A DNA stretch of 64,000 nt from Chaetoderma sp. LZ-2023a (Eukaryota > Mollusca > Caudofoveata > Chaetodermatida > Chaetodermatidae): NCBI GenBank assembly GCA_034401795.1, contig CM067369.1, positions 86,251,129 to 86,315,128 on the forward strand. The letters run 5' to 3'. The notes under the pieces were generated by a model, which saw only the letters and a program-made list of their open reading frames with translations, made no database searches and was not told the origin of the DNA. The translations under genes were made by a program, and so were the position numbers. This document shows positions 1 to 10,876 of the stretch, piece by piece (position 1 is the first letter of the stretch; the number at the start of each line of letters is the position of its first letter).

Positions 1-1545
1 TCTTATCTTCGCAGAAGAAACATAGCTGTTCATACTTACATAGACAACTGGCTGCTGAAGGCGGGGAATCCAGTCAATCTGCGCAACAATCTTCAGGTAG
101 TCCTAGCCTTACTAAAGGATCTAGGATGGATTGTGAATCTAGAGAAATCAGAATTGACTCCATCCCAGGAGTTTGTTTATCTGGGAATATTTTTCAATCT
201 CAGGGACGGCGTAGCTTTTCCGGCGGAAAACAGAGTCAAGAGCCTGATTGCAGTTCTGGAGTCAGTTTCTCTAGGAGCCTATCTGATGGCACGCCAATTT
301 CTCAGAATACTGGGTTTACTAGTGTCTCTGGAGAAGATAGTTCCTTATGCGGCACTCAGACACAGGCTGATTCAGATGTACTTAATGTCATTCTGGTCTT
401 TGAGAACGGATCCATTGTCTCTGAGGATTCCAGTAAAAGAACTGTTGATATCCCATCTTCACTGGTGGTTATCACAACAGAATCTCCTGCGAGGTGTTCC
501 TCTACAACTTCCTCAACCGTAGATGTCCATCTTTACAGATGCATCGACGACTGGTGGGGAGCATTACTGGACAATCTGTCAGTGTCAGGGGAATGGGATC
601 GGACCAATGCGCAGAAACATATAAATGTTCTCGAATTATTAGCGGTGGGTCGTTATGGTCTCAGAAAACGGATCCATTATCTCTGAGAATTGCTGTAAAA
701 GAACCATTGATATTCCATCTTCAGTGGTGGTTATCACAACAGAGTCTCCTGCGAGGTGTTTCTCTACATCCTCCTCAACCACAGATGTCCATCTTTACAG
801 ATGCATCGACGATGGGTTGGGGAGCGGTATTGGACAATCGATCAGTGTCAGGGAAATTGGATCGGACCAATGCGGAGAAACATATCAATGTTCTCGCATT
901 TTAGCGGTGGTATTAGCACTTCGAAAATTTGAGAATTTAATCCGAGACAAGATTGTCCTAATAAGGACAGACAACTCAACAGTTGTGTCTTATTTGAACC
1001 GCCAACGCGGGACCAGGTCACCAGGGTTGTGTATGATGATTTGGGACCTTCTGCTGTGGTGCCAAGAGAGGAATATTATTCTTCGGGCAGCACATTCCAG
1101 GCAGACTGAACATCTTAGCAGATGCGCTCAGTCGAAGGATGGTTTGTCATCAGACGGAATGGCAGCTCAATCAATCGGTAGCGGAGGTTCTATTCAAACA
1201 TTGGGGAAAACCAAATGTGGATCTGTTTGCGATGAAACTAAACGCAAAGATGGTCACATATGTGTCACCGATCCCTGACCCGCTAGCCTTGGCAGTAGAC
1301 GCACTGGCGATAAGTTGGAAGGGAATGTACGCGTATGCGTATCCTCCAACGATTCTCATCCCAAAAGTTCTGGCAAAGATAGAGGGAATATGCCAAGTAC
1401 TACTGATCGCCCCCTCATTGGCCAGGCTGATCATGGTTTACGGATCTGCTGGACCTTCTGGTCTGCAATCCAATCCCTCTTCCAGACCGAAGAGATCTAA
1501 TCACTCAGAACAAAGGCCTGTGTCTTCACGACAGACCGGAAATGT
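1..1545 (+). pseudogene. DIRS copy A reverse transcriptase/RNase H/methyltransferase-like, broken
   Basis: Frame 1 at the window edge encodes the RT palm end. The active-site box reads YIDNW instead of the YIDDW found in copies B and C, because codon 46-48 is AAC (Asn) where C has GAC. ELTPSQEFVYLG follows near 150. RNase H signatures follow: FTDAS near 799-813, a RTDNSTVVSYLN stretch near 963-998, and a degraded AHSRQTEHLSRCA segment near 1087-1125 where C has AHIPGRLNILADALSR. A segment with VDLFAMKLNAK and YAYPPT (about 1218-1350) matches the DIRS region usually assigned to a Dam-like methyltransferase. Frames change several times, in part through the 262-bp duplication, so no full polyprotein can be made. 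Confidence 0.85.
393..917 (+). repeat. 262-bp tandem duplication in RNase H of copy A
   Basis: The segment starting near 393 (GGTCTTTGAGAACGGATCC) is repeated from near 655 (GGTCTCAGAAAACGGATCC), at a constant offset of 262 nt. Copy C has a single copy of this segment at about 26262-26524. The two units differ at many positions, so the duplication is not recent. Because 262 is not a multiple of 3 it also shifts the frame. Confidence 0.85.
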
Positions 1546-1557
1546 TCCAATTGACTG

Positions 1558-2566
1558 CATGGATGTTATCAAGCAGCGAGCAGTTGAGGGTGGCTTTTCT
1601 GAGCAGGCAGCGAAATTTGTCGCTTCAGCCAGAAGAGGGTCAACCACCAAGACATATAATTATAGAATCAACAAATTTGCAGAGTGGTGTAAGGGAAGAG
1701 ATATTAATCCCTTTTCTGCATCTGTTCAACACGTAGCAGATTTTCTGTCATTTATACGAGGTTGACAAACTTGTATCTTCAACACTAGCAGCATATAAGT
1801 CTGCATTAGCTTCAGTTGTTCCCAGTCTGACCACTGTAGGAGTGGAGAACGACACTTTAAATAAAGTTATTAAAGGAATGAGCAATTTGCGACCCAGACG
1901 GCAAATTCCTATCCCAGCATGGAATCTATCTCTTGTTTTACAGGTTTTATGGCATGCTCCCTTTGAACCAATTAGGTCTATAGATATTAAACTGTTAACT
2001 ATTAACTCAGTTTTCTTGGTTGCAGCAGCATCGGCGGTGAGAAGCAAAATCCATGCGCTTTCTGCCGAACAAGACCGTTTTGTCGTTACGAGTGAAGGTT
2101 TAAGACTATTACCACGTCTTTGTTTCCTGGCAAAGAATCAGTCACTTAAATATCCAGGACAGCCGATCAATTTGCCAAGTTTAATTAGGCATGACCCAAA
2201 CTCTTCTGCTTGGTGTCATGTCAGATGTCTGAAAATGTATAAGAAACATACTGAGGAGTGGAGAGATGACCCGAAATCTCTGTGGTTATGTCTCAAAGCT
2301 CCTCATCTTCGTGCCTCGAAAGATACCATTTCTCGTTGGATAGTCAATGCTATTCAGATGTCGCATGAAATTGCAACAGGAAAGCAGATTGATCGTGCGA
2401 TTGGCGATCAAGTCCGAGCACTAGCAGCAGCATCGGCCCTTTATAATGATGTCTTTAGAGGAGGTGATGTCTGTAGCACAATGGCATGCCGAGTTGTCAT
2501 TTACTGATTTCTACCTTCGCGATATCTCCAGCGCACTTAATCCAGTAGCCGTCGCCAATTTGTCGA
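1558..2566 (+). pseudogene. DIRS copy A tyrosine recombinase, frameshifted
   Basis: The N-terminal core-binding part (MDVIKQRAVEGGFSEQ to FSASVQHVADF) is in one frame up to 1765. A 2-nt loss relative to copy C near 1744-1748 moves the rest to another frame (1842-2507). The Arg box reads SAVRSKIHAL instead of the usual SARR.SELHAL. A QVRAL segment corresponding to the H-x-x-R region is at about 2410, and the YPGQPI and WCHVRC stretches are conserved with copies B and C. Another 2-nt loss near 2450 breaks the end. Read in the third frame the tail shows AQWHAELSFTDFYLRD, which holds the probable Tyr nucleophile (about 2509-2511). The enzyme would integrate a circular DIRS copy, but this one cannot be functional. 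Confidence 0.85.
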
Positions 2567-3184
2567 ATCTTAGCTAAAGCCACGTCCGACCACTATTTAC
2601 ACACATCGTAGGGTTCTTCCACATGCACTGAGCAATGGTGATACACATGATCTGTGAATGACTGTGGATTGGGCGGAGTTCCTGTGATGATCAAGAAATA
2701 CCAAGCACTCAGAAAATGGTGTGTGTTTTCATAGCTTAAGTGACTAATATTAATTTACTTACCGTCGAATTCCCAGACTGATTAAGTAAAAATCTGGTTC
2801 AAGAGTATCTTATTCATTGCAACAGGCATTAGACTCATTCAAATTTGAAAATCTAATCGATATACTGATATTTTTTCAAAATTAGAAGTTGTAGTAGCTT
2901 CTTTGCACTCTCCTAGACTGCCCTAGCTGAGACTTGGGGCTAACACGGGTCTGGTGGGTGTTGCCTCCCCATTGACAGTCCTCTGGAATTTGTGCGGACA
3001 AATGGGGGGTGGGAAGCATGTTCTAGACCATGGAAGTTTAGCACTCTATGAATCGGATGGCGCAACCTAAGCGTATGCAGGGTTTCTAGTCTCTTTTCAA
3101 CCTTCTCTGTGGGATGGTAGATGAGAGCTGTTTCGATCCTCACCTCCTCCCATCGGAGTGTCTTGGCTGTCGAAATCCGAAGTT

Positions 3185-3284
3185 TATCATAATAGTACAT
3201 CTTGTAAGTATTATTCGAAGTAGAATAAAAAAAGCATCCGCTTTTGTTTCTACAAGAATTGTTAATACTTAACAGATGTACTAT
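3185..3284 (+). repeat. internal complementary region of DIRS copy A
   Basis: This segment joins the reverse complement of the element's left end (ending TTCGAAGTAGAA) directly to that of its right end (AAAGCATCCGCTTTTGTTTC). That is the hallmark template by which DIRS cDNA is thought to be completed and circularised. The first half can be compared with the left end of copy C at 22431, because A's own left end is outside the window. Confidence 0.85.
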
Positions 3285-3339
3285 GGCCCGCCTCAGCCGC
3301 TCCGATGAGGTGAGGCTAAGGTGTTTTCGCTGTTTGTCA

Positions 3340-3549
3340 AGACAAATATAAGACGAATCTGACTGGTGTTGAGAATTGACTCAGTACCTGGAGGCTATGG
3401 TAATTCCCAGACACCGTATGGGCAGGACCATGGAGAGTGCAGAGATTTAATTGTTTATTTTGAGCTGGACTAGATAATAGACATTATCATAATAGTACAT
3501 CTGGTAAGTATTAACAATTCTCGTAGAAACAAAAGCGGATGCTTTTTTG
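3340..3549 (+). repeat. right terminal inverted repeat of DIRS copy A, uninterrupted
   Basis: It runs from the AAATATAAGACGAATCTGAC region through GAGCTGGACTAGATAATAGAC to GCGGATGCTTTTTT. It shows the uninterrupted order of the right end that is split in copy C by a DNA transposon (see 29093-30035). Confidence 0.85.
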
Positions 3550-3704
3550 ATGCTGCAACAATTTTCAATCAAATTGCTATCAAAATAATCAGCAGGACAT
3601 TCAATGTTGCAAGACTTTCTGAAGACATTTAGAGCAATTTTGTTGTCAGTCATTGCAAACTAAGGCATCAACAAGTTCATCAAATTCTCATAATAACCAT
3701 TGGC

Positions 3705-4200
3705 AGGATTTCAAAACAAATTTAATGTCTTCTTGAGAACCACTGGACTTATTTTAACCAAATTTGCTTGGAAACATCCATGGGCCATAGGGATTGAAGT
3801 TTCTTCGAACGAAGTCTTTCAGCCAATTTGGCGGACAGTCATCTTGAATTTTGACCGATTTTTAGAAACGTCTTTAAAAATCTTGGAAAACTGCTTGGGT
3901 GATTGATGCAAAGCTCATAAAACATCATCTAGGGAAACAACTGAACCAAGTTTGTTTGAGCGAACTTGTTTGGTCAAATGCTTTGGTGTCAATCTTGGAT
4001 GACCTAATTTTCACAAAAATAAGCTCCCTAACTGCTGAAGGGATCCGGCTGAAATTTTGGAAGTATGATTAGAGACTAAGATACATTCAAGTCTGGTCAA
4101 GTGATGTTAGTACATTAAAAACATGTCTGCCATCGACCAATCAGATTTTAGCAATTTTTATTTTGGTTGATTTTTTAGCTGAAATGGGTTTTATTGGATA
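3705..4200 (+). repeat. isolated monomer of the stem-loop element core family
   Basis: This matches one roughly 590-nt core unit of the AGCTCACC elements seen at 11.6, 49.1 and 54.3 kb. It carries CTTGAGAACCACTGGAC, AAGTTTCTTCGAACGAAG, a CATCTTGAATTTTGACCG segment and CTTGGATGACCTA in the same order and orientation. No terminal stem-loop is present, so it is a fragment. Confidence 0.7.
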
Positions 4201-4296
4201 AATGTGTTGGCAGCCTATGTTCAAGGAGTGTGATATAAACGCTTTGAACCTTTTATTCTTCATTCAAACTAGATGTGTTTACTGTTTCTCTCTCAG

Positions 4297-4464
4297 GCAT
4301 TGCAGTCAGCATTCAAGTGCATTGCAGCTACGGAGATTAACGACAAGGCGGTAAAGAAGGAGAAAGCTGCATTCAGCGGCTTATTGAATGTGATAACTGC
4401 TGAAAGCGTGCCAGACTTTATGTCTGCTTTATTGCTCCAATGTCTTATTCATGTCAATAATGGG
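4297..4464 (+). CDS. HEATR1: HEATR1 exon w1 (first exon in window)
   Basis: 56 codons, phase 0 at both ends. The acceptor is a pyrimidine-rich TCTCTCTCAG and the donor is GTATGT. It encodes an amphipathic helical stretch beginning ALQSAFKCIAA and ending LLLQCLIHVNNG, typical of HEAT/ARM helices. The reading frame is also open upstream to 4273, but the ATG there lies before the acceptor and is not the start. The 28-bp minisatellite begins about a dozen bases after the donor. Confidence 0.82.
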
Positions 4465-4475
4465 GTATGTATATA

Positions 4476-7155
4476 TAGCATACTATCTAGGGTCTATGGT
4501 TAATAGCGTACTATCTAGGGTCTATGGTTAATAGCGTACTATCTGGGGTCTATGGTTAATAGCGTACTATCTGGGGTCTATGGTTAATAGCGTACTATCT
4601 GGGGTCTATGGTTAATAGCGTACTATCTGGGGTCTATGGTTAATGGCGTACTATCTGGGGTCTGTGGTTAATAGCGTACTATTTGGGGTCTGTGGTTAAT
4701 AGCGTACTATCTGGGGTCTATGGTTAATAGCGTACTATTTGTGGTCTATGGTTAATAGCGTACTATCTGGGGTCTATGGTTAATAGCGTACTATCTGGGG
4801 TCTGTGGTTAATAGCGTACTATCTGGGGTCTAGGGTTAATAGCGTACTATCTGGAGTCTGTGGTTAATAGCGTACTATCTGGGGTCTGTGGTTAATAGCG
4901 TACTATCTGGGGTCTGTGGTTAATAGCGTACTATCTGGGGTCTGTGGTTAATAGCCTACGATCTGGGGTCTGTGGTTAATAGCGTACTATCTGGGGTCTG
5001 TGGTTAATAGCGTACTATATGGGGTCTATGGTTAATAGCGTATTATCTGGGGTCTGTGGTTAATAGCGTACTATCTGTGGTCTGTAGTTAATAGCGTACT
5101 ATCTGGGGTCTATGGTTAATAGCGTACTATCTGGGGTCTGTGGTTAATAGCGTACTATCTGGGGTCTGTGGTTAATAGTGTACTATCTGGGGCCTATGGT
5201 TAATAGCGTACTATCTGGGGTCTGGTTAATAGCGTACTATCTGGGGTCTGGTTAATAGCCTACTATCTGGGGTCTGTAGTTAATAGCGTACTATCTAGGG
5301 TTTATGGTTAATAGCGTACTATCTGGGGTCTAGGGTTAATAGCGTACTATCTGGAGTCTGTGGTTAATAGCGTACTATCTGGGGTCTGTGGTTAATAGCG
5401 TACTATCTGGGGTCTGTGGTTAATAGCGTACTATCTGGGGTCTGTGGTTAATAGCCTACTATCTGGGGTCTGTGGTTAATAGCGTACTATCTGGGGTCTG
5501 TGGTTAATAGCGTACTATATGGGGTCTATGGTTAATAGCGTATTATCTGGGGTCTGTGGTTAATAGCGTACTATCTGTGGTCTGTAGTTAATAGCGTACT
5601 ATCTGGGGTCTATGGTTAATAGCGTACTATCTAGGGTCTATGGTTAATAGCATACTATCTGGGGCCTATGGTTAATAGCATACTATCTGGGGTCTGTGGT
5701 TAATAGCATACTATCTGGGGTCTATGGTTAATAGCGTACTATTTGGGGTCTGGTTAATAGTGTACTATCTGGGGTCTGGTTAATAGCGTACTATCTGGGG
5801 TCTATGGTTAATAGCCTACTATCTGGGGTCTGTAGTTAATAGCGTACTATCTAGGGTCTATGGTTAATAGCGTACTATCTGGGGTCTATGGTTAATAGTG
5901 TACTATCTGGGGTCTATGGTTAATAGCGTACTATCTGGGGTCTGGTTAATAGTGTACTATCTAGGGTGCGTGGTTAATAGCATACTATCTGGGGTCTGTG
6001 GTTAATAGCATACTATCTGGGGTCTATGCTTAATAGTGTACTATCTGGGGTCTATGGTTGATAGTGTACTATCTAGTGTCTGGTTAATAGCATACTATCT
6101 GAGGTCTATGGTTAATAGCATACTATCTGTGGTCTGTGTTTAATAGCGTACTATCTGGGGTCTGTTTAAAAGCGTACTATCTGAGGTCTGGTTAATAGCG
6201 TACTATCTGGGGTCTATGGTTAATAGCGTACTATCTGGGGTCTGTGGTTAATATTGTACTATCTGGGGTCTATGGTTAATAGCGTACTATCTGGGGTCTG
6301 TGGTTAATAGCGTACTATCTGGGGTCTATGGTTAATAGCGTACTAGCTGGGGTCTATGGTTAATAGCGTACTATCTGGGGTCTGTGGTTAATAGCGTACT
6401 ATCTGGGGGTCTATGGTTAATAGCTTACTATCTGGGGTCTGTGGTTAATAGCGTACTATCTGGGGTCTGTGGTTAATAGCGTACTATCTGGGGTCAGTGG
6501 TTAATAGCATACTATCTGGGGTCTATGGTTAATAGCGTACTTTCTGGGGTATGTGGTTAATAGCGTACTATCTGGGGTCTATGGTTAATAGCATACTATC
6601 TGGGGTCTGTGGTTAAAAGCATACTATCTGGGGTCTATGGTTAATAGCGTACTCTCTGGGGTCTATGGTTAATAGTGTACTATCTGGGGTCTATGGTTAA
6701 TAGCCTACTATCTGGGGTCTGTGGTTAATAGCATACTATGTGGGGTCTGGTTAATAGCGTACTATCTGGGGTCTGTGGTTAATAGCGTACTATCTGGGGT
6801 CAATGGTTAATAGCGTACTATCTGGGGTCTATGGTTAATAGCCTACTATCTGGGGTCTGTGGTTAATAGCATACTATCTGGGGTCTATGGTTAATAGCGT
6901 ACTATCTGGGGTCTATGGTTAATAGCGTACTATCTGGGGTCTATGGTTAATAGCGTACTATCTGGGGTCTATGGTTAATAGTGTACTATCTGGTGTCTGT
7001 GGTTAATAGCGTACTATCTGGGGTCTATGGTTAATAGTGTACTATCTGGGGTCTATGGTTAATAGCGTACTATCTGCGGTCTGTGGTTAATAGCATTCTA
7101 TGAGGTTTGTGGTTAATAGTGTACTATCTGGGGTCTGTGGTTAATAGTATACTGT
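4476..7155 (+). repeat. 28-bp minisatellite, about 95 units
   Basis: The unit is GGTTAATAGCGTACTATCTG followed by GGGTCTAT, with frequent T(A/G)TGG variants and occasional 24-bp units that read GGTCTGGTTAAT. Units are contiguous with no spacers. The array occupies more than half of the 4.9-kb intron. A block of about 290 nt starting near 4831 recurs from 5331 at a constant offset of 500 nt, with almost no differences, which is a higher-order duplication. Confidence 0.97.
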
Positions 7156-7188
7156 TAACACAGTAACTCCACTCTATAGATATGTATT

Positions 7189-7365
7189 AACTCGTTAAAG
7201 GTCAAGATTGGTCAAAAACATGTTTACTTGCTGAGTGAATATCCGTTTGCAAGCCAATGGAAGACTATTTTTGAGAATTTATCACGAGAGTGACTGGTCT
7301 GCAAATGGACATTCCTCAGGACTATTGCGGAGTCATTTTTTTCCCGCTTCACCATTAAAGGGTTA
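7189..7365 (+). mobile_element. TTAACCCTTTA palindromic MITE-like copy
   Basis: It starts TTAACTCGTTAAAGGTCAAG and ends CACCATTAAAGGGTTAA, with the family core ATTTTTGAGAATTTATCAC. Most of the central palindrome is missing. It abuts the next MITE at 7365. Confidence 0.65.
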
Positions 7366-7753
7366 ATTGATCTTTCCAGTTTATCCATCCATCATATGAC
7401 GTCATAATGAACTGCATGATGTGTAAGATGACATCATAATCAATGACATCATGAATGACATAGATAAGTTTGTCATGAACACTTATTGATAACGGACTAA
7501 ACGTTGTATGTCTACTATTTAATAAACATTCTGTTGAATATTTTGAAACTAATTTGACTAGGCATTGTTGCTGCCATAGGCAGCAACAGCACCCAGTCAA
7601 ATTAGTTTCAAAATATTGAACAGGTTACCTGTATAGTTTTCTGGAAATTAATAATTGGGGAGTTTAGGGATGGATTGATCTCAACACGGGCGAAGTGTGG
7701 GTGGAGCTTAGCTAAAGATGTGTGGTACATAGCTAAAACTGGATTCCTCCAAT
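7365..7753 (-). mobile_element. CCCGCCC-type palindromic MITE, reverse copy
   Basis: Both ends carry versions of the family's terminal inverted repeat (AAACTGGAAAGGTCCATT type). The centre is a long perfect-style palindrome in which ATTTTGAAACTAATTTGACT is met by its inverted copy around GCTGCCATAGGCAGC near 7571-7586. See the copy at 35212 for the family description. Confidence 0.8.
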
Positions 7754-7798
7754 CAGCTGCCCTGAATCACATATTTTTAGCAACATCCTTGCGACTGC

Positions 7799-8171
7799 TT
7801 TAACCATAAAATCCTCAAATTTATTCAAGAAAAGTTAAATTTTCTTCAAGATTATGGCCATTTGCAGACCAAACATTATTTTGGAAAATTAATCACTAAT
7901 GACTGGCCTGGTTATGTAGCCAGTTATTCCAGTAGTATATTTTCAAAAAAAGCTTTCTCTTGGTTTGCAAATGGATATTTTTTTGTAGGGACAACAGGAG
8001 TCATTTTGACCAGCTTGAGTGTTAAAAGGTTAATTGTCAAAATTGGTCAGTTTTTGATTAGCGAATATCTCTTCGAAGGCCAACAAAAAGCTCTGAAATT
8101 TGCCCTGCAAATGGACATTTTTCAAAACCATTACAGAGTCAGTTTTTGGCCGACTACCATTAAAGGGTTAA
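7799..8171 (+). mobile_element. two joined TTAACCCTTTA family copies
   Basis: The first copy (7799-8033) has the full layout: TTAACC, a guanine-poor arm, GACTGGCCTGGTTATGTAGCCAG as core, and AAAGGTTAA. The second (8024-8171) is a partial copy ending CCATTAAAGGGTTAAC. They share the TTAA boundary. Confidence 0.7.
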
Positions 8172-8862
8172 CAGATCTAAAAAATATAATTTGTTAAACC
8201 ATTTCTTGCCTACACCGGCCAGTTCACTCAGGACTACACCGGCTGAGCCCGGCCTACATGCTAAGATGTCATTACTAGAAAGATTTTAACAAACAGTTGT
8301 CTCCCTTTAGCTGTTAGACACACACAATAACGGGCCTAATTTCTATCATGTATCATGTCATCAGTATATGTATAGGTGCTATTTTAAGAAAGTACATGCC
8401 CCACCCCACCCCACCCCATGGGGTCCAATTGTGCAGAATTCCAGTAACCCCCCACCCACATAAAAAAACGTTATCAGAAATCCTATTACTGTAGGCAGCG
8501 TAGTTCTGAGTGAATAGGTTGTAGGTATAAATAGGCATTTGAAAGTACCTATTTATTCTGTTGAATTATGTCAAATTACAAAGATTATGGGGAAAAACCC
8601 TTAGTTCCCAGGGAACATTTGCATGAGAAAATGTAGTCACGAAAGGGTTAAAACATTTGTCATGGCCCATTAGCTAATCTAATCATTTATTACAGATGCA
8701 CAAAATATTGTTTTTAAGAATATCTATAGATCCAGCCATTTCATTGAAAACTACAAAATTACATTTTCCTTTTGATTTCTCTCTCTTTATAAATTATAGG
8801 AGTTGGTCCCTTAGAGCCTGTAACAAAGAAAGAGTTACAGCTTTATTCATTTAACACTCAAG
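8172..8862. other. intron sequence with no recognised feature
   Basis: AT-rich, apart from a short C-rich stretch CCCCACCCCACCCCACCCC near 8400. I see no exon, repeat end or RNA gene here. Confidence 0.5.
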
Positions 8863-9107
8863 CCAACCAAAACAGCGTCTGTAGTGGTCTTGAGAAAGCT
8901 TCATTTAACCATTTAATGGTCAAGAATTGTCCCAAAAAATTGAAAATTTTGTTTATTGAATGTCTATTTTCAGGCCAAGAGAAGACATTTTTTGAAAGTT
9001 TCCCACAGGAATGACCGGCTTGGTTATCGATCCAGTAATTCCAGTGGTAAATTTTCAAAATTAATCTTGTGAATGGACATTCCTCAAGACCACTGCAGAG
9101 ATCAGTT
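8863..9107 (+). mobile_element. TTAACCCTTTA family copy, truncated by a MITE
   Basis: It begins TTAACACTCAAGCC with a second start at TTAACCATTTAATGG (8896) and has the core GAATGACCGGCTTGGTTATCG. It runs into the CCCGCCC-type MITE fragment at 9108 just after CACTGCAGAG, so its 3' end is missing. Confidence 0.65.
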
Positions 9108-9290
9108 TAGGCCATAGGCAGCAACAGCACCCAGTCAAATTAGTTACAAAATATTCAACAGCATCCCTGTATAGTTTTCCAGGAAATTGATAGCTAGGGC
9201 ATTCATGGATCGACAATCCAAACACATCGAGGTGTGGGTGGAGCTTAGCTAGTGATGGGCGGGGCATAGGTAAAAATGGAAAGGTCCATT
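9108..9290 (-). mobile_element. CCCGCCC-type MITE, half copy
   Basis: Reverse orientation. It holds one palindrome arm (GCAGCAACAGCACCCAGTCA), the GGTGTGGGTGGAGCTTAGCT segment and the terminal repeat GGAAAGGTCCATT. The other half is absent. Confidence 0.75.
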
Positions 9291-9358
9291 GAAGTTTTCT
9301 TGAACAAATTTGAGTGTTGAAGTATTAACATTCCTGTAGAACTGATGTTCCATTTCAG

Positions 9359-9589
9359 GAGACTCTCAGCACATGCTTACCAATGTTGAAGCGACTCTTA
9401 GCACACAACTCCGCAACATTCAGTCCAGTTCATATGACCACAACAAGATTGTTATTAGAGCGATTCACTGTGGAAACGTGTAGTGTGCTAACTCGGAATA
9501 GTGACGCTGTTGATATATTGTGTCGCGCTCTGAATTCCACGCTCGGTGTACCTGACATTGACACAGTACAGGAGATAGCCATTGGACAG
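9359..9589 (+). CDS. HEATR1: HEATR1 exon w2
   Basis: 77 codons (residues 57-133 of the visible part), phase 0 at both ends, acceptor CATTTCAG, donor GTACAC. It encodes ETLSTCLPMLKRLLAH, then LLLERFTVET and a tail ending EIAIGQ. Helix-rich, with no cysteine or catalytic motif; the function is that of a scaffold repeat. Confidence 0.88.
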
Positions 9590-9689
9590 GTACACAAATA
9601 AACTAGATGTACTACTGGCATTTAATTCATGGTGCCTTGCACTTCTCAGTCATTGGTCACTTGGTTGTCTGTCATGTGAGACAGAGTGT

Positions 9690-9860
9690 GCGTATGTTGT
9701 GTGGTGTGTGTGGGTGGGTGGGTACGGGGGGAAGAGCGAGAGAACGAAAGAGCAAGTGTGTGAGTGAGTGAGCAAGCGAGCGTGCGTGTGTACGAGCAAG
9801 CGAGCGTATGAGCAAGCGAGCGTGTGTGGGTGTGTGCGAGTGAGTGAACGAGTGCACACC
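9690..9860 (+). repeat. degenerate GTGTG/GAGCAAGC simple repeat
   Basis: A run of GTGTGTGGGTGGGTGG gives way to AGCGAGAGAACGAAAG and then repeated GAGCAAGCGAGCGTG units. It produces long open frames on the minus strand rich in His, Thr, Ser and Arg, which are artefacts of the repeat. Confidence 0.85.
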
Positions 9861-9999
9861 TTGGGTTAATGCTTGCATGTGTGCAGGAGCGTACGTGTAT
9901 GTATTTTCATGTTAATGATATCACCAGACAGTGGCAGTCATATTAACTCTAGAGCTGGGCATCATTAATATTTAGACAATGATATCGGTAGAATAGAAA

Positions 10000-10430
10000 A
10001 ACTTGATGGATTGTGTTATTTGCTGTGTTTGTGTTTGAGACTATGATGCAGGGCATGTGCTATGATGTGTGGATTATGAATCGAGACATGTGATGTGCTA
10101 CATGTGGTAAGCCGAGTTTGATGTGAATCATGTCATGTATTGTGTGTGATTTGCTGAATATGATGTTGATGGTATGAAGTGTGGAGTACGATTTGATGTG
10201 GGATGATGTGTTTGATGGTGACGTATAATGTTGGGCATGTGATGTGCAGCTTGTGGAATATGCAGATTATGATGGGGTGTGCGAGGTTTGGTGTTTAATA
10301 TCTATGGTGTGATGTGTGATGCGACATGTGATATGTATCTTATGATGTGGTCTATGTAATGTAGTGTGTTTGATGTGCATTGTGTGATATGCTGTGTGTG
10401 ATGTATGTCGTCATGTGTGGTGTATCATGG
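10000..10430 (+). repeat. TGATGTG-rich degenerate tandem tract
   Basis: Short TGATGTG, TGTGATG and GATGTGT words recur dozens of times without a fixed period. It lies in a short 1-kb intron between w2 and w3. Confidence 0.7.
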
Positions 10431-10596
10431 ACGAAGAGCAAAACACAAGGGCTCACTGCGTTACTTAGTTTCATTATTTCAAGCATGTGTAATACTCTAT
10501 TCTGTGATTCCAAGTTAAAGGTTCAAAAGCAGAATGTTGATTGATTTAGAAAAAATTATATTCTGTAATTTATACTTATTCCTTGTCTTTTTACAG

Positions 10597-10728
10597 ATCA
10601 CTAAGGTGATGTATTCAGCCATACAAGACAATGATGCTAAGAAGCTGATTATTCATACATTGTTTAATGTGCTGACATCATGCAGCAGTACAGCAGCGGC
10701 CAACTTAATCAGGAAGAATCTCAAACAT
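10597..10728 (+). CDS. HEATR1: HEATR1 exon w3
   Basis: 44 codons (134-177), phase 0 at both ends, acceptor CTTTTTACAG, donor GTATGT. It encodes ITKVMYSAIQDNDAKK followed by IIHTLFNVLTSC and ANLIRKNLKH. The downstream intron (8.3 kb) is almost entirely DIRS copy B, which begins only about 150 nt after the donor. Confidence 0.88.
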
Positions 10729-10876
10729 GTATGTGTCAAACCTTTCTATAATGGACACCTGCGCTGGGAGCTAAAAGATGGGGGAGGGGGAGGTGGGGTG
10801 GGTGTGGTTCTTTAACTATTTCATCGATGAATTCCCTATATCCCATTTTCAAGGCAGCCATACAGGAAAACTTGTT

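Larger units (their letters stand above)
1..3549 (+). mobile_element. DIRS retrotransposon copy A (3' half, defective)
   Basis: The window opens inside the reverse transcriptase of a DIRS-type element. RT/RNase H, a methyltransferase-like segment, tyrosine recombinase, an internal complementary region (about 3185-3284) and a right terminal inverted repeat (about 3340-3549) follow in order. It belongs to the same family as copy C at 22.4-30.1 kb and is closely similar to it along its length. It differs from C by several small indels, a 262-bp internal duplication and a mutated RT active site. DIRS elements integrate by tyrosine recombinase and leave no target duplication; none is seen at the right end. 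The element lies in the HEATR1 intron upstream of the exon at 4297, in the sense direction. The left end is outside the window. Confidence 0.9.

Noticed and set aside
4476-7155. CRISPR-like regular repeats of 28 nt
   Set aside because: Units are contiguous with no spacers and sit in an animal intron; it is a minisatellite.
4476-7155. Telomere-like repeat (GGGTTAAT words)
   Set aside because: The unit is 28 nt and not TTAGGG-type; the resemblance is limited to a few variant units.
8858-9267. Minus-strand open frames near 9 kb
   Set aside because: They run through palindromic MITE copies and recur wherever those repeats occur.
9650-9878. Minus-strand frames rich in His, Thr, Arg and Ser
   Set aside because: Produced by a GTGT/GAGC simple repeat.
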